Of a stretch of DNA of 64,000 bases, positions 15,659 to 24,158 are shown piece after piece. Under the pieces are notes generated by a model. That model was not told where the DNA came from. It saw nothing but the letters and a program-made list of their open reading frames with translations, and did no database searches. The stretch is from the NCBI GenBank assembly GCA_965220205.1, contig OZ244812.1, forward strand, positions 1,922,001-1,986,000, written 5' to 3'. Every line of letters begins with the position of its first letter. Position 1 is the stretch's first letter. Position numbers and translations under genes: made by a program. This DNA is from G965220205 sp965220205. Lineage in GTDB: Bacteria > Chloroflexota > Dehalococcoidia > Lucifugimonadales > Australimonadaceae.

Positions 15659-16551
15659 TAGCGGTCTCTCGCCCGCAACGCGAGCGCCCACTGCGCCACC
15701 GCCGACCACCAGATCAACGTGGCCAACCCGAGGTGCGCGACCCGCAACCAGGCGGGCAGCGTCTGTATGATAGCCGTCACGCCGACGCCGATCTGTAGTA
15801 CGACGAACAGCGCTGCTGCATGGTTCAGCCCGACCGCGAACGCCGTGCCTCGACGCCTCCGCATTCTGACGCCGACGCCCACTAGCGCCGCCAACAGCAG
15901 GACCGCAACCGTGCGGTGGGTCCCGTGGAGCCAAGCGGCGCTCGCCGCGCTGCGTTCGTCGCACAGCGGCAGGCCGGGGCAGCCCGCGCTCACCCCGCTG
16001 CCGACGATCCCGCCTCCCACCAGCACGACGACAGCTACAGCCGCGAGCACTGCGCTGGCGATACGAACGCCGGGTTCGGCGCTGCCCGCTATGCCGAGTC
16101 CTTGCATGCCGCCAGCGGTGAGGAGGCCCAGAGTGACCATCGCCGTGATCAGGTGCGCGAGCCTGATGGACCCATCGAGCTCAGTCAGCACCGTCGCCGC
16201 GCCCAGGGCTGCCTGTGCGAGGATCGCCAGCAGCGCAGCGCCGGTCAGCTTCGCGGTCAGCGGGTCCGCGCGCCGGCCCCGGTAGGCGAACCACCCGGCA
16301 GCGCCGACCGTGAGCGTCGTCACTCCCGCATATAGCCGGTGGCCGAACTCGATCGCCGCGGCGCCTTCGAGCGCAGGCACGACATCGCCGTTGCACAGCG
16401 GCCAGTCGGGGCAACCGAGTCCCGATCCCGATGCGCGCACCCACGCCCCGTAGACGATCAGCCCGAAGGTCATCACGGACGCGGCAAGAGCGAGCCACCC
16501 GGCGCGCCGGACGAGCGCTTGCTCGCCGGTCGAGGCCCCACTAGTCGCCAT
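15658..16551 (-). CDS. ctaA: Heme A synthase (COX15/CtaA family)
   Basis: Oxidises heme O to heme A in the membrane. The 297-residue product has eight predicted membrane segments in two related halves. Each half has a heme-ligand His pair (EFGHRLYAG and RLAHLITA; HGTHRTVAV and RVAHLGLA) and a cysteine pair in an external loop (CPDWPLC and CPGLPLC). ATG 16551 is used; no strong Shine-Dalgarno is seen. The gene leads a heme A operon with ctaB, which implies that the organism has an aa3-type terminal oxidase, although complete oxidase subunits are not in this window. Confidence 0.93.
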   Translation of the reverse strand: MATSGASTGEQALVRRAGWLALAASVMTFGLIVYGAWVRASGSGLGCPDWPLCNGDVVPALEGAAAIEFGHRLYAGVTTLTVGAAGWFAYRGRRADPLTAKLTGAALLAILAQAALGAATVLTELDGSIRLAHLITAMVTLGLLTAGGMQGLGIAGSAEPGVRIASAVLAAVAVVVLVGGGIVGSGVSAGCPGLPLCDERSAASAAWLHGTHRTVAVLLLAALVGVGVRMRRRRGTAFAVGLNHAAALFVVLQIGVGVTAIIQTLPAWLRVAHLGLATLIWWSAVAQWALALRARDR

Positions 16552-16632
16552 AGTCTTGACTCGCCCTAGTCATGAGACGTTTTTCGCGCGCCCGCCGGCG
16601 GCGCAGCGATTGCTCGATTTCTCCACGAAAGC

Positions 16633-16887
16633 TCAAGGCAGCGAGAACTCCGCCGGGGCGCCTGCGGCAGGTCCGGCCGGCGGCGTCCGCCCGTCCGGGC
16701 GCGCCTCGTGCGAGTACACAACGAGCGCCGCTAGGAGAAGAAGCGGGAGCAGCGTCCATAGAATCTCGGCCGGACGTCCGCCCAGGACGCCGCGGGCGGA
16801 ATCGGTCTCGACACGCATGCGGAGAGCCGAGACGACGATAGCGGCCTCCGCCGCGGCTATGCCCGCTATGACCACCCAGAACAGCAT
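16633..16887 (-). CDS. Small membrane protein resembling the transmembrane hairpin of cytochrome oxidase subunit II
   Basis: An 84-residue product beginning MLFWVVIAGIAAAEAAIVVS. It has two membrane segments, the second containing AEILWTLLPLLLLAALVVYS, which matches the ExxWTxxP pattern of the COX2 N-terminal helical hairpin. No copper A cupredoxin domain follows; a Pro/Ala-rich tail ends the protein. It lies 80 nt upstream of ctaA on the same strand. It could be a truncated coxB, a stand-alone hairpin subunit, or an unrelated two-helix protein. An upstream in-frame start at 16971 is possible. Confidence 0.6.
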   Translation of the reverse strand: MLFWVVIAGIAAAEAAIVVSALRMRVETDSARGVLGGRPAEILWTLLPLLLLAALVVYSHEARPDGRTPPAGPAAGAPAEFSLP

Positions 16888-17088
16888 GTCGACCGTGCGC
16901 CGCCTGCGAACGCAGCCTTCGATTGGGCCGAGGGCTAGTCCAGAAACGCACACTCGCCAACCACTCCCCATGGTACCCGAACGCGGAGGCCATCGCCATG
17001 TGCGCCGAGCCGGGCGCGCTCGTTCGGGCGCGGGTCGGACGCTGGGTTGGAGAATGGCCGGGTGTGCTCCCGGCAGTGCAGCGGCGCT

Positions 17089-17094
17089 TAGACT
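17089..17094 (+). promoter_or_regulatory. -10 hexamer of a leaderless promoter
   Basis: TAGACT is followed by exactly 6 nt and then ATG 17101, the same geometry seen at 25098, 26463, 27277 and 41969. Transcription would start at or next to the A of the start codon. No clear -35 is visible. Confidence 0.55.
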
Positions 17095-17100
17095 ACTCCC

Positions 17101-18510
17101 ATGATGTTTAGCGCGTTCAGGCTCACTCGTGCGCCATGGGTCCTCCTAGCGGCTCGGCTGCTCGACCGCGCAGCCGAGGCCGGCGCGCGTCCAGTGAGCG
17201 GCGCCTCGGCGGCGGCGTTCCGCATCGCCTTCGGCCTGCTCGGCGTCGCGTCGGTCGTGCGCTTCGCAGCAAAGGGTTGGATAGCCGACCTCTACATCGT
17301 GCCGGAGCACCACTTCACGTACTCCGGCTTCTGGTGGGTCCAGCCATGGCCCGCCTGGGGAATGGACGTCCACTTCGCCCTGCTCGGACTTGCCAGTCTG
17401 GGCGTAGCGCTCGGCTATCGCTACCGGCTCTCCATCGCGGCGTTCTTTGTCCTGTTCACCTACGTCGAGCTGCTGGACAAGACAACGTACTTGAACCACT
17501 ACTATCTCGTCAGCCTCCTCAGCTTTCTGATGATATTCATGCCGCTGCACCGCACGGCGTCGCTCGACGCCCGGCGGAGCCAGCGCATAGGGAACGGGAG
17601 CGTGCCGGCGTGGGTGGTCTGGACGCTTAGAGCGCAGCTGGGCGCTGTATACCTCTATTCCGGCATCGCCAAACTGAACCCGGACTGGCTCTTCCACGCA
17701 CAGCCCCTGCGCATATGGCTGTACAACAGCGCCGACGCCCCGCTCATAGGCGTCCTCCTCAAAGAGCCCTGGGCTGCTTACGGGATGAGCTGGGCGGGCG
17801 CGGCGTTCGACCTCACGATAGTCGGCTGGCTGTTGTGGAGGCGCAGCAGGCCTTGGGCCTACGCGACGGTGGCTGTGTTCCACGTGCTTACGTGGCTGCT
17901 CTTCCCCATTGGCATGTTTCCCTGGATCATGATGAGCGCGGCGCTTATCTTCTTCCCGCCAGACTGGCCGCTGCGCCTGCGGTCGAGACTGCTCCGGCGT
18001 CCGTCGACGACGGACGCGCCGGCGCCGCAACGCGAGCACGGCGTCACCTGGCGCTCACGTGTTGCAGTGGGGGCGCTCGTGCTGTTCGCGCTCGCGCAGG
18101 CGCTCGTTCCGCTGCGCCACTGGGCGTACCCGGGCAACGTGCGCTGGAACGAGGACGGCTACCGCTTCTCTTGGCGGGTGCTGCTCACGGAGAAGACCGG
18201 CCACGCCCAGTTCCGCGTGCTGGACCCGGCGACGGGCCAGGAGCAGCTCGTGTACCCAGAGGAACGCCTCACGCCGCTGCAAGCGGAGCGGATGGCGTAT
18301 CAGCCAGACATGATCCTGTCGACGGCCCGCCTCATCGCACAGGACTTCGAGACCTTGGGCATCCCGAACGCCGAGGTCCGGGCGGACGTGTTCATTGCGT
18401 TCAACGGCCGGCCGGCAGCGCGCTTCATCGACCCGGCGGTTGATCTGGCGCGGGTAGAGCCTGGCATACGGCCAAAGCGGTGGGTGCTGCCGGGGCCGCC
18501 GGAGCGCTAG
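17101..18510 (+). CDS. HTTM-domain membrane protein (vitamin K-dependent gamma-carboxylase-like)
   Basis: A 469-residue integral membrane protein. The N-terminal 300 residues have several membrane segments and the characteristic string LNHYYLVSLLSFLMIFMPLHR (near residue 138). Others are LRAQLGAVYLYSGIAKLNPDWL and a FPWIMMSAALIFFPPDWP segment, all typical of the HTTM/VKGC family. The C-terminal third is soluble (RFSWRVLLTEKTG onward). In animals the family carboxylates glutamates; the bacterial role is unsettled. It is convergent with the imelysin/DUF1111 genes and their stop codons overlap (18507-18510). Bacterial HTTM genes recur beside imelysins, so a role in iron-related surface chemistry is inferred. 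Confidence 0.82.
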   Translation: MMFSAFRLTRAPWVLLAARLLDRAAEAGARPVSGASAAAFRIAFGLLGVASVVRFAAKGWIADLYIVPEHHFTYSGFWWVQPWPAWGMDVHFALLGLASLGVALGYRYRLSIAAFFVLFTYVELLDKTTYLNHYYLVSLLSFLMIFMPLHRTASLDARRSQRIGNGSVPAWVVWTLRAQLGAVYLYSGIAKLNPDWLFHAQPLRIWLYNSADAPLIGVLLKEPWAAYGMSWAGAAFDLTIVGWLLWRRSRPWAYATVAVFHVLTWLLFPIGMFPWIMMSAALIFFPPDWPLRLRSRLLRRPSTTDAPAPQREHGVTWRSRVAVGALVLFALAQALVPLRHWAYPGNVRWNEDGYRFSWRVLLTEKTGHAQFRVLDPATGQEQLVYPEERLTPLQAERMAYQPDMILSTARLIAQDFETLGIPNAEVRADVFIAFNGRPAARFIDPAVDLARVEPGIRPKRWVLPGPPER

Positions 18511-19592
18511 CGGAGGCTGTCGCCGTCGGCGTCGGAGAAGCCAACGGCGACGCCGAGGAGGCTGACGACTTCGGTGGAGAGTGTGTTCTGCAAGGCCATG
18601 AGCTCTTCGTAGACCGCCAACGCTTGCGGGGAGCGCGCCGCCGCCGCGCCGCGCAGCGAGCCTTCCACCGTGTCCATCACGGCGAGGGACGCCTCGAAAT
18701 GGGCGCGCATCCGCTCGTCCGTATCAGCGGAGAGCGGGACGATCAGACTAGAGACGCCGTGCCCGCCTTCCGCGCCTTCGTAGACGTCGCGCATGCCCAG
18801 CACTTGACTGCGGAGTTCCGCGAGGGCGTTCCGCGCCGCGCCGCCGGGGATTGCGGACGGGTCCGCATCGCCCCGCAACCCGAGCGCTCCGGCCAGCCGC
18901 ATGTCCACAATGTCCCGGATGAGGAACACCTGCGTGCGGACGACATCGGCCACGGCCTGATTCGGGAGTAGTGAACTGGAGGCGCGCCCGGTGAAGAAGT
19001 CCTTGTACGGCGGGCCGTCTCCCCCGCGCGCCACCTGCCACTCGTCGAAGACCGCTGCGGCCTCGGCGGCGGCGACCTCGCCGACGGCGGCGAGGTAGGA
19101 GCACCGCGCGGGGTCTGCCGCGAGCGACGATCGCGCCTCCTCCGCGAACAACAGGTACTCGACTGCGCGGAGTCCCCGCTGCGTGGACGAGAGCTCGTTG
19201 CGCACCACATCCGCCGTGACGGAGGCGTTGTCCGCCAGCAGCGCGTCTATCCGTTCGCTCTCAACCGCCGGCCACGCGATGAGGCCCGTCGAGCGTCTGT
19301 CCTGCACGGGTCCCACGCCTGACGCTTCCGACCGCGACCACGCCGTGCGCGCGCTGCGCCACGCCTCGCGAGCCGCGTCCAGCGCCGCGTCCGACGGCGC
19401 GGCGCAGAGTCCGGCCAGCGCAGCGCTCAGCTCCGCGATCTCTCCGGCTGCCGCCTCGTAGCGCGGAACGATGACCCCATCCGTGATGCTGATGAGCGTC
19501 TCCGTCTCGTCCGGAGCGTCCGACACGCAGGCCGCAGCCGCGGCAAGGATGCCTCCTGATATGAGGATGGCGCGCAAGCAGGCAGCTATCAC
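18507..19592 (-). CDS. Imelysin-family lipoprotein
   Basis: A 361-residue product. GTG 19592 overlaps the stop of the upstream DUF1111 gene by 4 nt (GTGA), giving a signal peptide with lipobox-like LAAAAAC. The body matches imelysin/peptidase M75-type proteins: VIVPRYEAAAGEIAELSAAL, GLIAWPAVESERIDALL and GLRAVEYLLFAEE. The last is where the family has GxHxxE; here the His position is Arg, so the metal-binding motif is degenerate. These proteins are periplasmic or surface-attached and linked to iron uptake. The start was chosen by the overlap and signal peptide; the open frame extends upstream to 19790 without meaning. Confidence 0.82.
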   Translation of the reverse strand: MIAACLRAILISGGILAAAAACVSDAPDETETLISITDGVIVPRYEAAAGEIAELSAALAGLCAAPSDAALDAAREAWRSARTAWSRSEASGVGPVQDRRSTGLIAWPAVESERIDALLADNASVTADVVRNELSSTQRGLRAVEYLLFAEEARSSLAADPARCSYLAAVGEVAAAEAAAVFDEWQVARGGDGPPYKDFFTGRASSSLLPNQAVADVVRTQVFLIRDIVDMRLAGALGLRGDADPSAIPGGAARNALAELRSQVLGMRDVYEGAEGGHGVSSLIVPLSADTDERMRAHFEASLAVMDTVEGSLRGAAAARSPQALAVYEELMALQNTLSTEVVSLLGVAVGFSDADGDSLR

Positions 19593-20975
19593 AACGACTC
19601 CAAGAACCGGATGAGGGTCCCACGCTCCTCGGCGGAGAGCAGAGTGAAACTGTCTCGGGACGCCTGCCCCTCGCCGCCGTGCCAGAGGATGGCCTCCTCC
19701 AAACTGCGGGCGCGACCATCGTGAAGGAACATCGTATGGCCGCTCACGGTCTCCACGAGGCCGATGCCCCAAAGCGGCGGCGTGCGCCATTCGCTGCCCG
19801 AGGCCAGTCCGTCCGGTCGGCCGTCGGCCAGACCCTCGCCCATGTCGTGCAGCAGGAGGTCCGTGTAGGGATAGACAACCTGCTCACGCAAGGGGTTTAC
19901 CGTGTGCGCAGTCCCGGTAACGTGGCGCGGAGCGTGACAGGCGGCGCATCCGGCCTGCGCGAACAGCTGCGCGCCTTCGCGCACCTGCGAGTCGTCCACG
20001 TTGCGCATCGCGGGCACGGCGAGCGTCTGCACGTAGAACACCACCTTCCCGAGACGTTCGTCCGACAGCTCGGGCTCGCCGCCGCCGAGGGCGTCCTGGC
20101 AAGCGCGCTGCGCCGCCGGGCAGTTCTCGTGCGGGAAGACCGTGGAGGTGACGCCGATGTCGCCGTGGAAGGCGCCTGCGGTCTGCTGCTCCACCGTAGG
20201 CTGGTTGGCCTTCCACCCGAATCGCCCCAACGCGAGGCTCGCGCTGCGGACGTCCCACACCATGTTGGCGCGGCCCGATATGCCGTCGCCGTCCGCGTCG
20301 TTCGGGTCGGCCAATCCCAGGATGCGCTCTTCCGGGACAGCCTCGAGCAGCCCCATGCCGATGGGTGGCGGGCGCTATGCGCGGCGAAATCATCACGTCC
20401 GGACGCAGCGGGCCAAAGGCCGCGTCCGAAATCGAGTACGCGGGCTTCCGCAGGGAGTACGCGGTCCCATCCGGGTACTGACCGGGGACCTCTTCATAGC
20501 GGATGCTGATACGCCCTTCGGGAAGCACGCCGAGGATGGCGCGGTCCTGCAGCTGTCCGCCATAGACCGGCTCGTCAACGGGGCCGTCCGGCCCCGGAAC
20601 GCTGAGCCGCAGCAGAAGGCCGCGCTCAGGGTCGTCGTCGTTGTCCGGCGGCTTTGCCCGGCCGTCGTGGCTGTGGCAGGAGGAACAGGAGAGCGCGTTG
20701 AACGTTGGGCCGAGGCCGTCGCGCGCAGTCGTGGAGGCGGGCGCGGTGACCCAGTTCTGATTGAAGAAACTGTCCCCCACCTCGAACGTGCGGCGCTCCT
20801 CATTGGAGAGATTGCGGGCGGACAGCTCGAACGCGTTACTCCCGGTGCTCATCGCGGTAGTCTCTCCGCCGAGCATCTCATCGAACAGGAGTTCCGCGTC
20901 GGTCTCCCGGTCCTGCGCGCACGCGGGAATCAAGATGGTCAGCAGCGCCGCAGCCAACCACCTCGATCCCCGCAT
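19589..20975 (-). pseudogene. DUF1111 di-heme oxidoreductase-like lipoprotein with a frameshift
   Basis: Reading from ATG 20975 gives a lipoprotein signal (LTILIPACAQD), the first c-type heme site CSSCH and the text to PDVMISPRIAP. Homologous sequence continues in another frame from about 20365 as IGMGLLEAVPEERILGLADPND, with the second heme site CAACH and a normal C-terminus (GTLIRFLESL). One extra C near 20367-20372 explains the break. The family is a periplasmic di-heme protein often found beside imelysin. Both halves are well conserved, so the frameshift may be recent or a sequence error. It lies 37 nt after the upstream imelysin gene. Confidence 0.85.
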
Positions 20976-21012
20976 AGCCCAATGCCCCCCATTGTCGTGC
21001 CTCGCTAGGAGG

Positions 21013-22167
21013 CTAACTCACGCTTATGGCAATGCCGAGCGCCTCGGCCGCCGACACGATGGTGTCCGTCTGGTCCTCCAGCGAGACGATCGTGCGGAGA
21101 ATGGCCTGCCGGCCCGGGGAGGCGTCAGACACGCCCTCGCGGAGGTGCTGATCCAAGGGAGCGGAGATTGCCTCGGCGAGGCTTACGCTGCGCCGGATCT
21201 CATCCTCCAGCTGCTTCGCCAACTCTTCATCCTCGGCGGCGATCAGGTCCATGACGCCGGGGCCGGAGACACTGCCGTAGTCGCCGGTGAAGACGAGCTG
21301 AATGCCGCGCGCGTTGGCGATGATATCAGCCGTCGTGTTGTCGGAGAAGCATGAGTGCTCGTCCTCTTGGGAACGCTCCTCGTAAGCGACCGTCATGCGC
21401 TCGCCCGCAAGCTCGCCCCGGCTGAGCTCGCCCATGCCCGTGATGATGCGCACTAGCGCGTCGTCCGGGGCGAGGGCGAGGAACCGCTCGCGATAGTTGC
21501 CGCTGCCGCTCGGTGCCCACGCGTCTACTATGTCCCGCAGGTGACTTACCAACACGTCCGACGCCGTCGCAAGGTAGACGGCGCGGCGGCGGGCGTTGGC
21601 GTTGGTCGTGTAGTCCTCCAGAGGGCGCACGCCAGGTCCGTCTTCGCTCATGTCCTGGCCCCACAGGAGGAACTCGATGGCGTGCCAGCCGGTCGAGACG
21701 TTCTCTTCTCCGCCCTCCTCGTTGAGCGAGACGATGAGGTTCGCGTCAATCGACGGAAAGTCGGCGGGGTTGTTGATGATCCCCGCGTTTGGACTGCCAA
21801 CGACGTAATCTATGTACGCCTCGTCGAGGGGCCACGCGTTCACCAGCCCCTCCACGCCGTCTTCCTCGTTGTCTATCGGGCCGTCGTAGAAACGGTAGAC
21901 CTCGGTGGGGCCGTAGTCGTCGCGAGCGAGCAGCCACGCGCGTTTCGCGGCGTCGAGCCGCGCCGCCGACGGGTCGTTGATGAACCGGTCTATCGCCCGG
22001 TCGAGCGCCTCGGCGCTCGTCAGACTCCGGGCGTACATCGCGTGCGCGCCGTCGGCGTAGTTTCGTATGACGTCCCGCTTGAGGGCGTCGTCTGCTCCTC
22101 CGCTGCAGGCGGACATGAGGGCACCCGCCACGGTCAGGAGCACGGAGAGAATCACTAGCTTACGCAT
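21013..22167 (-). CDS. Imelysin-family lipoprotein (IrpA-like)
   Basis: A 384-residue product beginning MRKLVILSVLLTVAGALMSAC, a lipoprotein signal. ATG 22167 is preceded by a GGAGGT Shine-Dalgarno; the longer open frame to 22230 is not needed. The GxHxxE motif is intact (GWHAIEFLLWG) and is followed by RPLEDYTTNANARRRAVYL and SCFSDNTTADIIANARGIQ, as in iron-regulated IrpA-type imelysins. It is the first gene of the imelysin / DUF1111 / imelysin operon. The presumed role is surface iron binding or uptake. Confidence 0.88.
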   Translation of the reverse strand: MRKLVILSVLLTVAGALMSACSGGADDALKRDVIRNYADGAHAMYARSLTSAEALDRAIDRFINDPSAARLDAAKRAWLLARDDYGPTEVYRFYDGPIDNEEDGVEGLVNAWPLDEAYIDYVVGSPNAGIINNPADFPSIDANLIVSLNEEGGEENVSTGWHAIEFLLWGQDMSEDGPGVRPLEDYTTNANARRRAVYLATASDVLVSHLRDIVDAWAPSGSGNYRERFLALAPDDALVRIITGMGELSRGELAGERMTVAYEERSQEDEHSCFSDNTTADIIANARGIQLVFTGDYGSVSGPGVMDLIAAEDEELAKQLEDEIRRSVSLAEAISAPLDQHLREGVSDASPGRQAILRTIVSLEDQTDTIVSAAEALGIAISVS

Positions 22168-22497
22168 CAGCCGACCTCCAAGTGTTTTGGCTAACGCGGC
22201 TATGCTACAACGCCAGGTAAGTATGAACAATAGTCATAGTTAGGTTGTACTAAGTTTCTCAGTCAGTATGGCGCGGAGGGGTCCGCTCGAGCGTAGGGGC
22301 CCATGCGCTGCGAACGTGCGTCGCCTGCACGGCGAGCTGCCTGCTGCTCCTTCGTGTTGGAGAGAGCGGCGCTGGTGTATCATGAGATTGTCCAAATGAC
22401 AGGTGAGTGTGCGGCTCGCCGCGTTCCGGCACGGAGCAGGCGCCATGCCGCAGCCCGTCAGGTTAATGGGCCCGGGGACGGACCGGAGGAGCTACGG
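22168..22497. other. Divergent intergenic region with a possible iron box
   Basis: 330 nt between the imelysin operon (minus) and the ABC ATPase (plus). TTAGGTTGTACTAAGTTTC (22240-22258) shares the left half-site TTAGGTT and a CTAA core with the DtxR/IdeR consensus but is a weak palindrome. No coding sequence is supported. Confidence 0.35.
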
Positions 22498-23235
22498 ATG
22501 AGCGGTGTACGCGTCGTAGGCTTGACCAAGCGATACGAGGCGCAGGAGACTCCTGCGCTCAGCGAGTTCGACCTGGACGTTGCGCCCGGCGAGTTCATGG
22601 CCGTCATGGGCGAGTCGGGGTCCGGCAAGTCCACTCTGCTCCGGCTGATCGCGGGACTCGAGGTACCCGACAACGGCGACATCTACGTGGGCGGCCGGTG
22701 GATGAACGAGATCTCCGTCGGCCGGCGGCCCGTGCAGATGATCTTCCAGACCCTCGCGTTGTGGCCGCATCTGAAGGTTATGGACGAGCGCAGCTACTCG
22801 AACCTGAGCTTCCCGCTGAAGGTCCGGCGCTGGTCTCCCTCGGACATCTGGGACCGCGTCCGCGGCGTCACCCAGCGCGTGGGGCTGCGCGAGGACCTGT
22901 TCCCCCGCAAGCCCAGCGAGCTCTCGGGCGGCGAGCAGCAGCGCGTCGCCCTTGCCAGGGCGATGGTCACCGAGTCCAAGGTGTTCCTCATGGACGAGCC
23001 GCTCAGCAGCCTCGACCCCATCAGCCGGCCCAAGATGCGCGCAGAGATACGCAGGCTGCACGATGAGCTCCATTCGACCACCCTCTACGTCACCCACAAC
23101 GTCACCGACGCGACCGACATGGCGGACCGCATCGCCGTGATGAAAGAGGGGCGTCTCGTGCAGGTGGCGACGTACGCCGTGCTCCGGAGTTCTCCGGCAG
23201 TGCCCTACGTCACCGAGCTGCTCTCGAGCTACTAG
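22498..23235 (+). CDS. ABC transporter ATP-binding protein
   Basis: A 245-residue nucleotide-binding domain. It has Walker A GESGSGKST (about residue 43), a Q-loop in MIFQTLALWPHLKV, signature LSGGEQQRVALARA, Walker B VFLMDEPLSSLD and H-loop YVTHN. It resembles the FbpC/PotA importer class but lacks the C-terminal TOBE domain, so it is short for that class. ATG 22498 follows a GGAGGAG Shine-Dalgarno; the open frame reaches back to 22303 without family similarity. No permease is adjacent. The iron-type permease and binding protein at 34-38 kb lack an ATPase and are possible partners. Confidence 0.87.
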   Translation: MSGVRVVGLTKRYEAQETPALSEFDLDVAPGEFMAVMGESGSGKSTLLRLIAGLEVPDNGDIYVGGRWMNEISVGRRPVQMIFQTLALWPHLKVMDERSYSNLSFPLKVRRWSPSDIWDRVRGVTQRVGLREDLFPRKPSELSGGEQQRVALARAMVTESKVFLMDEPLSSLDPISRPKMRAEIRRLHDELHSTTLYVTHNVTDATDMADRIAVMKEGRLVQVATYAVLRSSPAVPYVTELLSSY

Positions 23236-23284
23236 AGCGGCGTCCGCGCGAGGGCCCCGCGTTGCCGCCGGAGGGGGTCCCGAC

Positions 23285-24088
23285 ATGGAAACCGAGCTAA
23301 CCGACATCCTCTACGACAAGCACGCGGGGGTCGCGACCGTCACGATCAACCGGCCCGACGTGCTGAACGCGTTCCGCCCGCGCACGGTCGACGAGCTCAT
23401 CGCCGCGTTCCAGGACGCCTGGGACGACGACGAGATCGGCGTCATCGTGCTCACCGGGGCCGGCGATCGCGCCTTCTGCAGCGGCGGCGACCAGAAGCTG
23501 CGCGGCGCAGGCGGCTACCGGGAAGGCGATGCGCCGGAACGGCTGCGCGTGCCCGAGCTGCATACGATCATCCGGATGGTCCCCAAGCCGGTTATCGCGA
23601 TGGTGAACGGCTACGCGATCGGCGGCGGACACGTGCTCCACGTCGTCTGCGACCTGTCGATCGCGAGCGAGACGGCCGTGTTCGGGCAGGCGGGGCCCCG
23701 CGTGGGCAGCTTCGACGCCGGGTTCGGCACGGTCTTCCTCTCGCGCATCGTGGGCGAGAAGAAAGCCCGCGAGATCTGGTACTTGTGCCGCCAGTACTCG
23801 GCGCAAGAGGCGCTGGAGATGGGGCTGGTGAACAAGGTCGTGCCGCCGGAGCGCCTGGCGGCCGAGACTCGCGAGTGGGCGGACCGGATGCTGGAGATGA
23901 GCCCGACCTCCCTCCGGTTTCTCAAGGCGTCGTTCAACCAGGACACCGACTGGGCGTACGGCATGCAGGCCATGGCCCACGGCGCCGTCTCTCTCTTCTA
24001 CGCCACCCCCGAGGCCCAGGAGGGCGCGCAAGCGTTCGTCGAGAAGCGCAAGCCGGACTTCGGGGCGTTTCGGCGGGGATCGTGGTGA
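23285..24088 (+). CDS. menB: 1,4-dihydroxy-2-naphthoyl-CoA synthase-like enoyl-CoA hydratase family protein
   Basis: A crotonase-fold protein of 267 residues. It carries CSGGDQKLRG, GYAIGGGHVLHVVCDL and FGQAGPRVGSFDAGFGTVFL, followed by KKAREIWYLCRQYSAQEALEMGLVN, which are hallmark MenB strings; BadI-type ring hydrolases share them. MenB closes the naphthoquinone ring in menaquinone synthesis. It begins 50 nt after the ABC ATPase with a GGAGGGGG Shine-Dalgarno. A menA-like gene 1 kb downstream supports the menaquinone role. I favour MenB over BadI because of that neighbour. Confidence 0.8.
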   Translation: METELTDILYDKHAGVATVTINRPDVLNAFRPRTVDELIAAFQDAWDDDEIGVIVLTGAGDRAFCSGGDQKLRGAGGYREGDAPERLRVPELHTIIRMVPKPVIAMVNGYAIGGGHVLHVVCDLSIASETAVFGQAGPRVGSFDAGFGTVFLSRIVGEKKAREIWYLCRQYSAQEALEMGLVNKVVPPERLAAETREWADRMLEMSPTSLRFLKASFNQDTDWAYGMQAMAHGAVSLFYATPEAQEGAQAFVEKRKPDFGAFRRGSW

Positions 24089-24158
24089 GTGGAGGCGGCG
24101 TGTGACTCCTCCGATGGCGGCTGACGTCTAACTCCTCAGTCGTGGTTGGCGGAACGAG

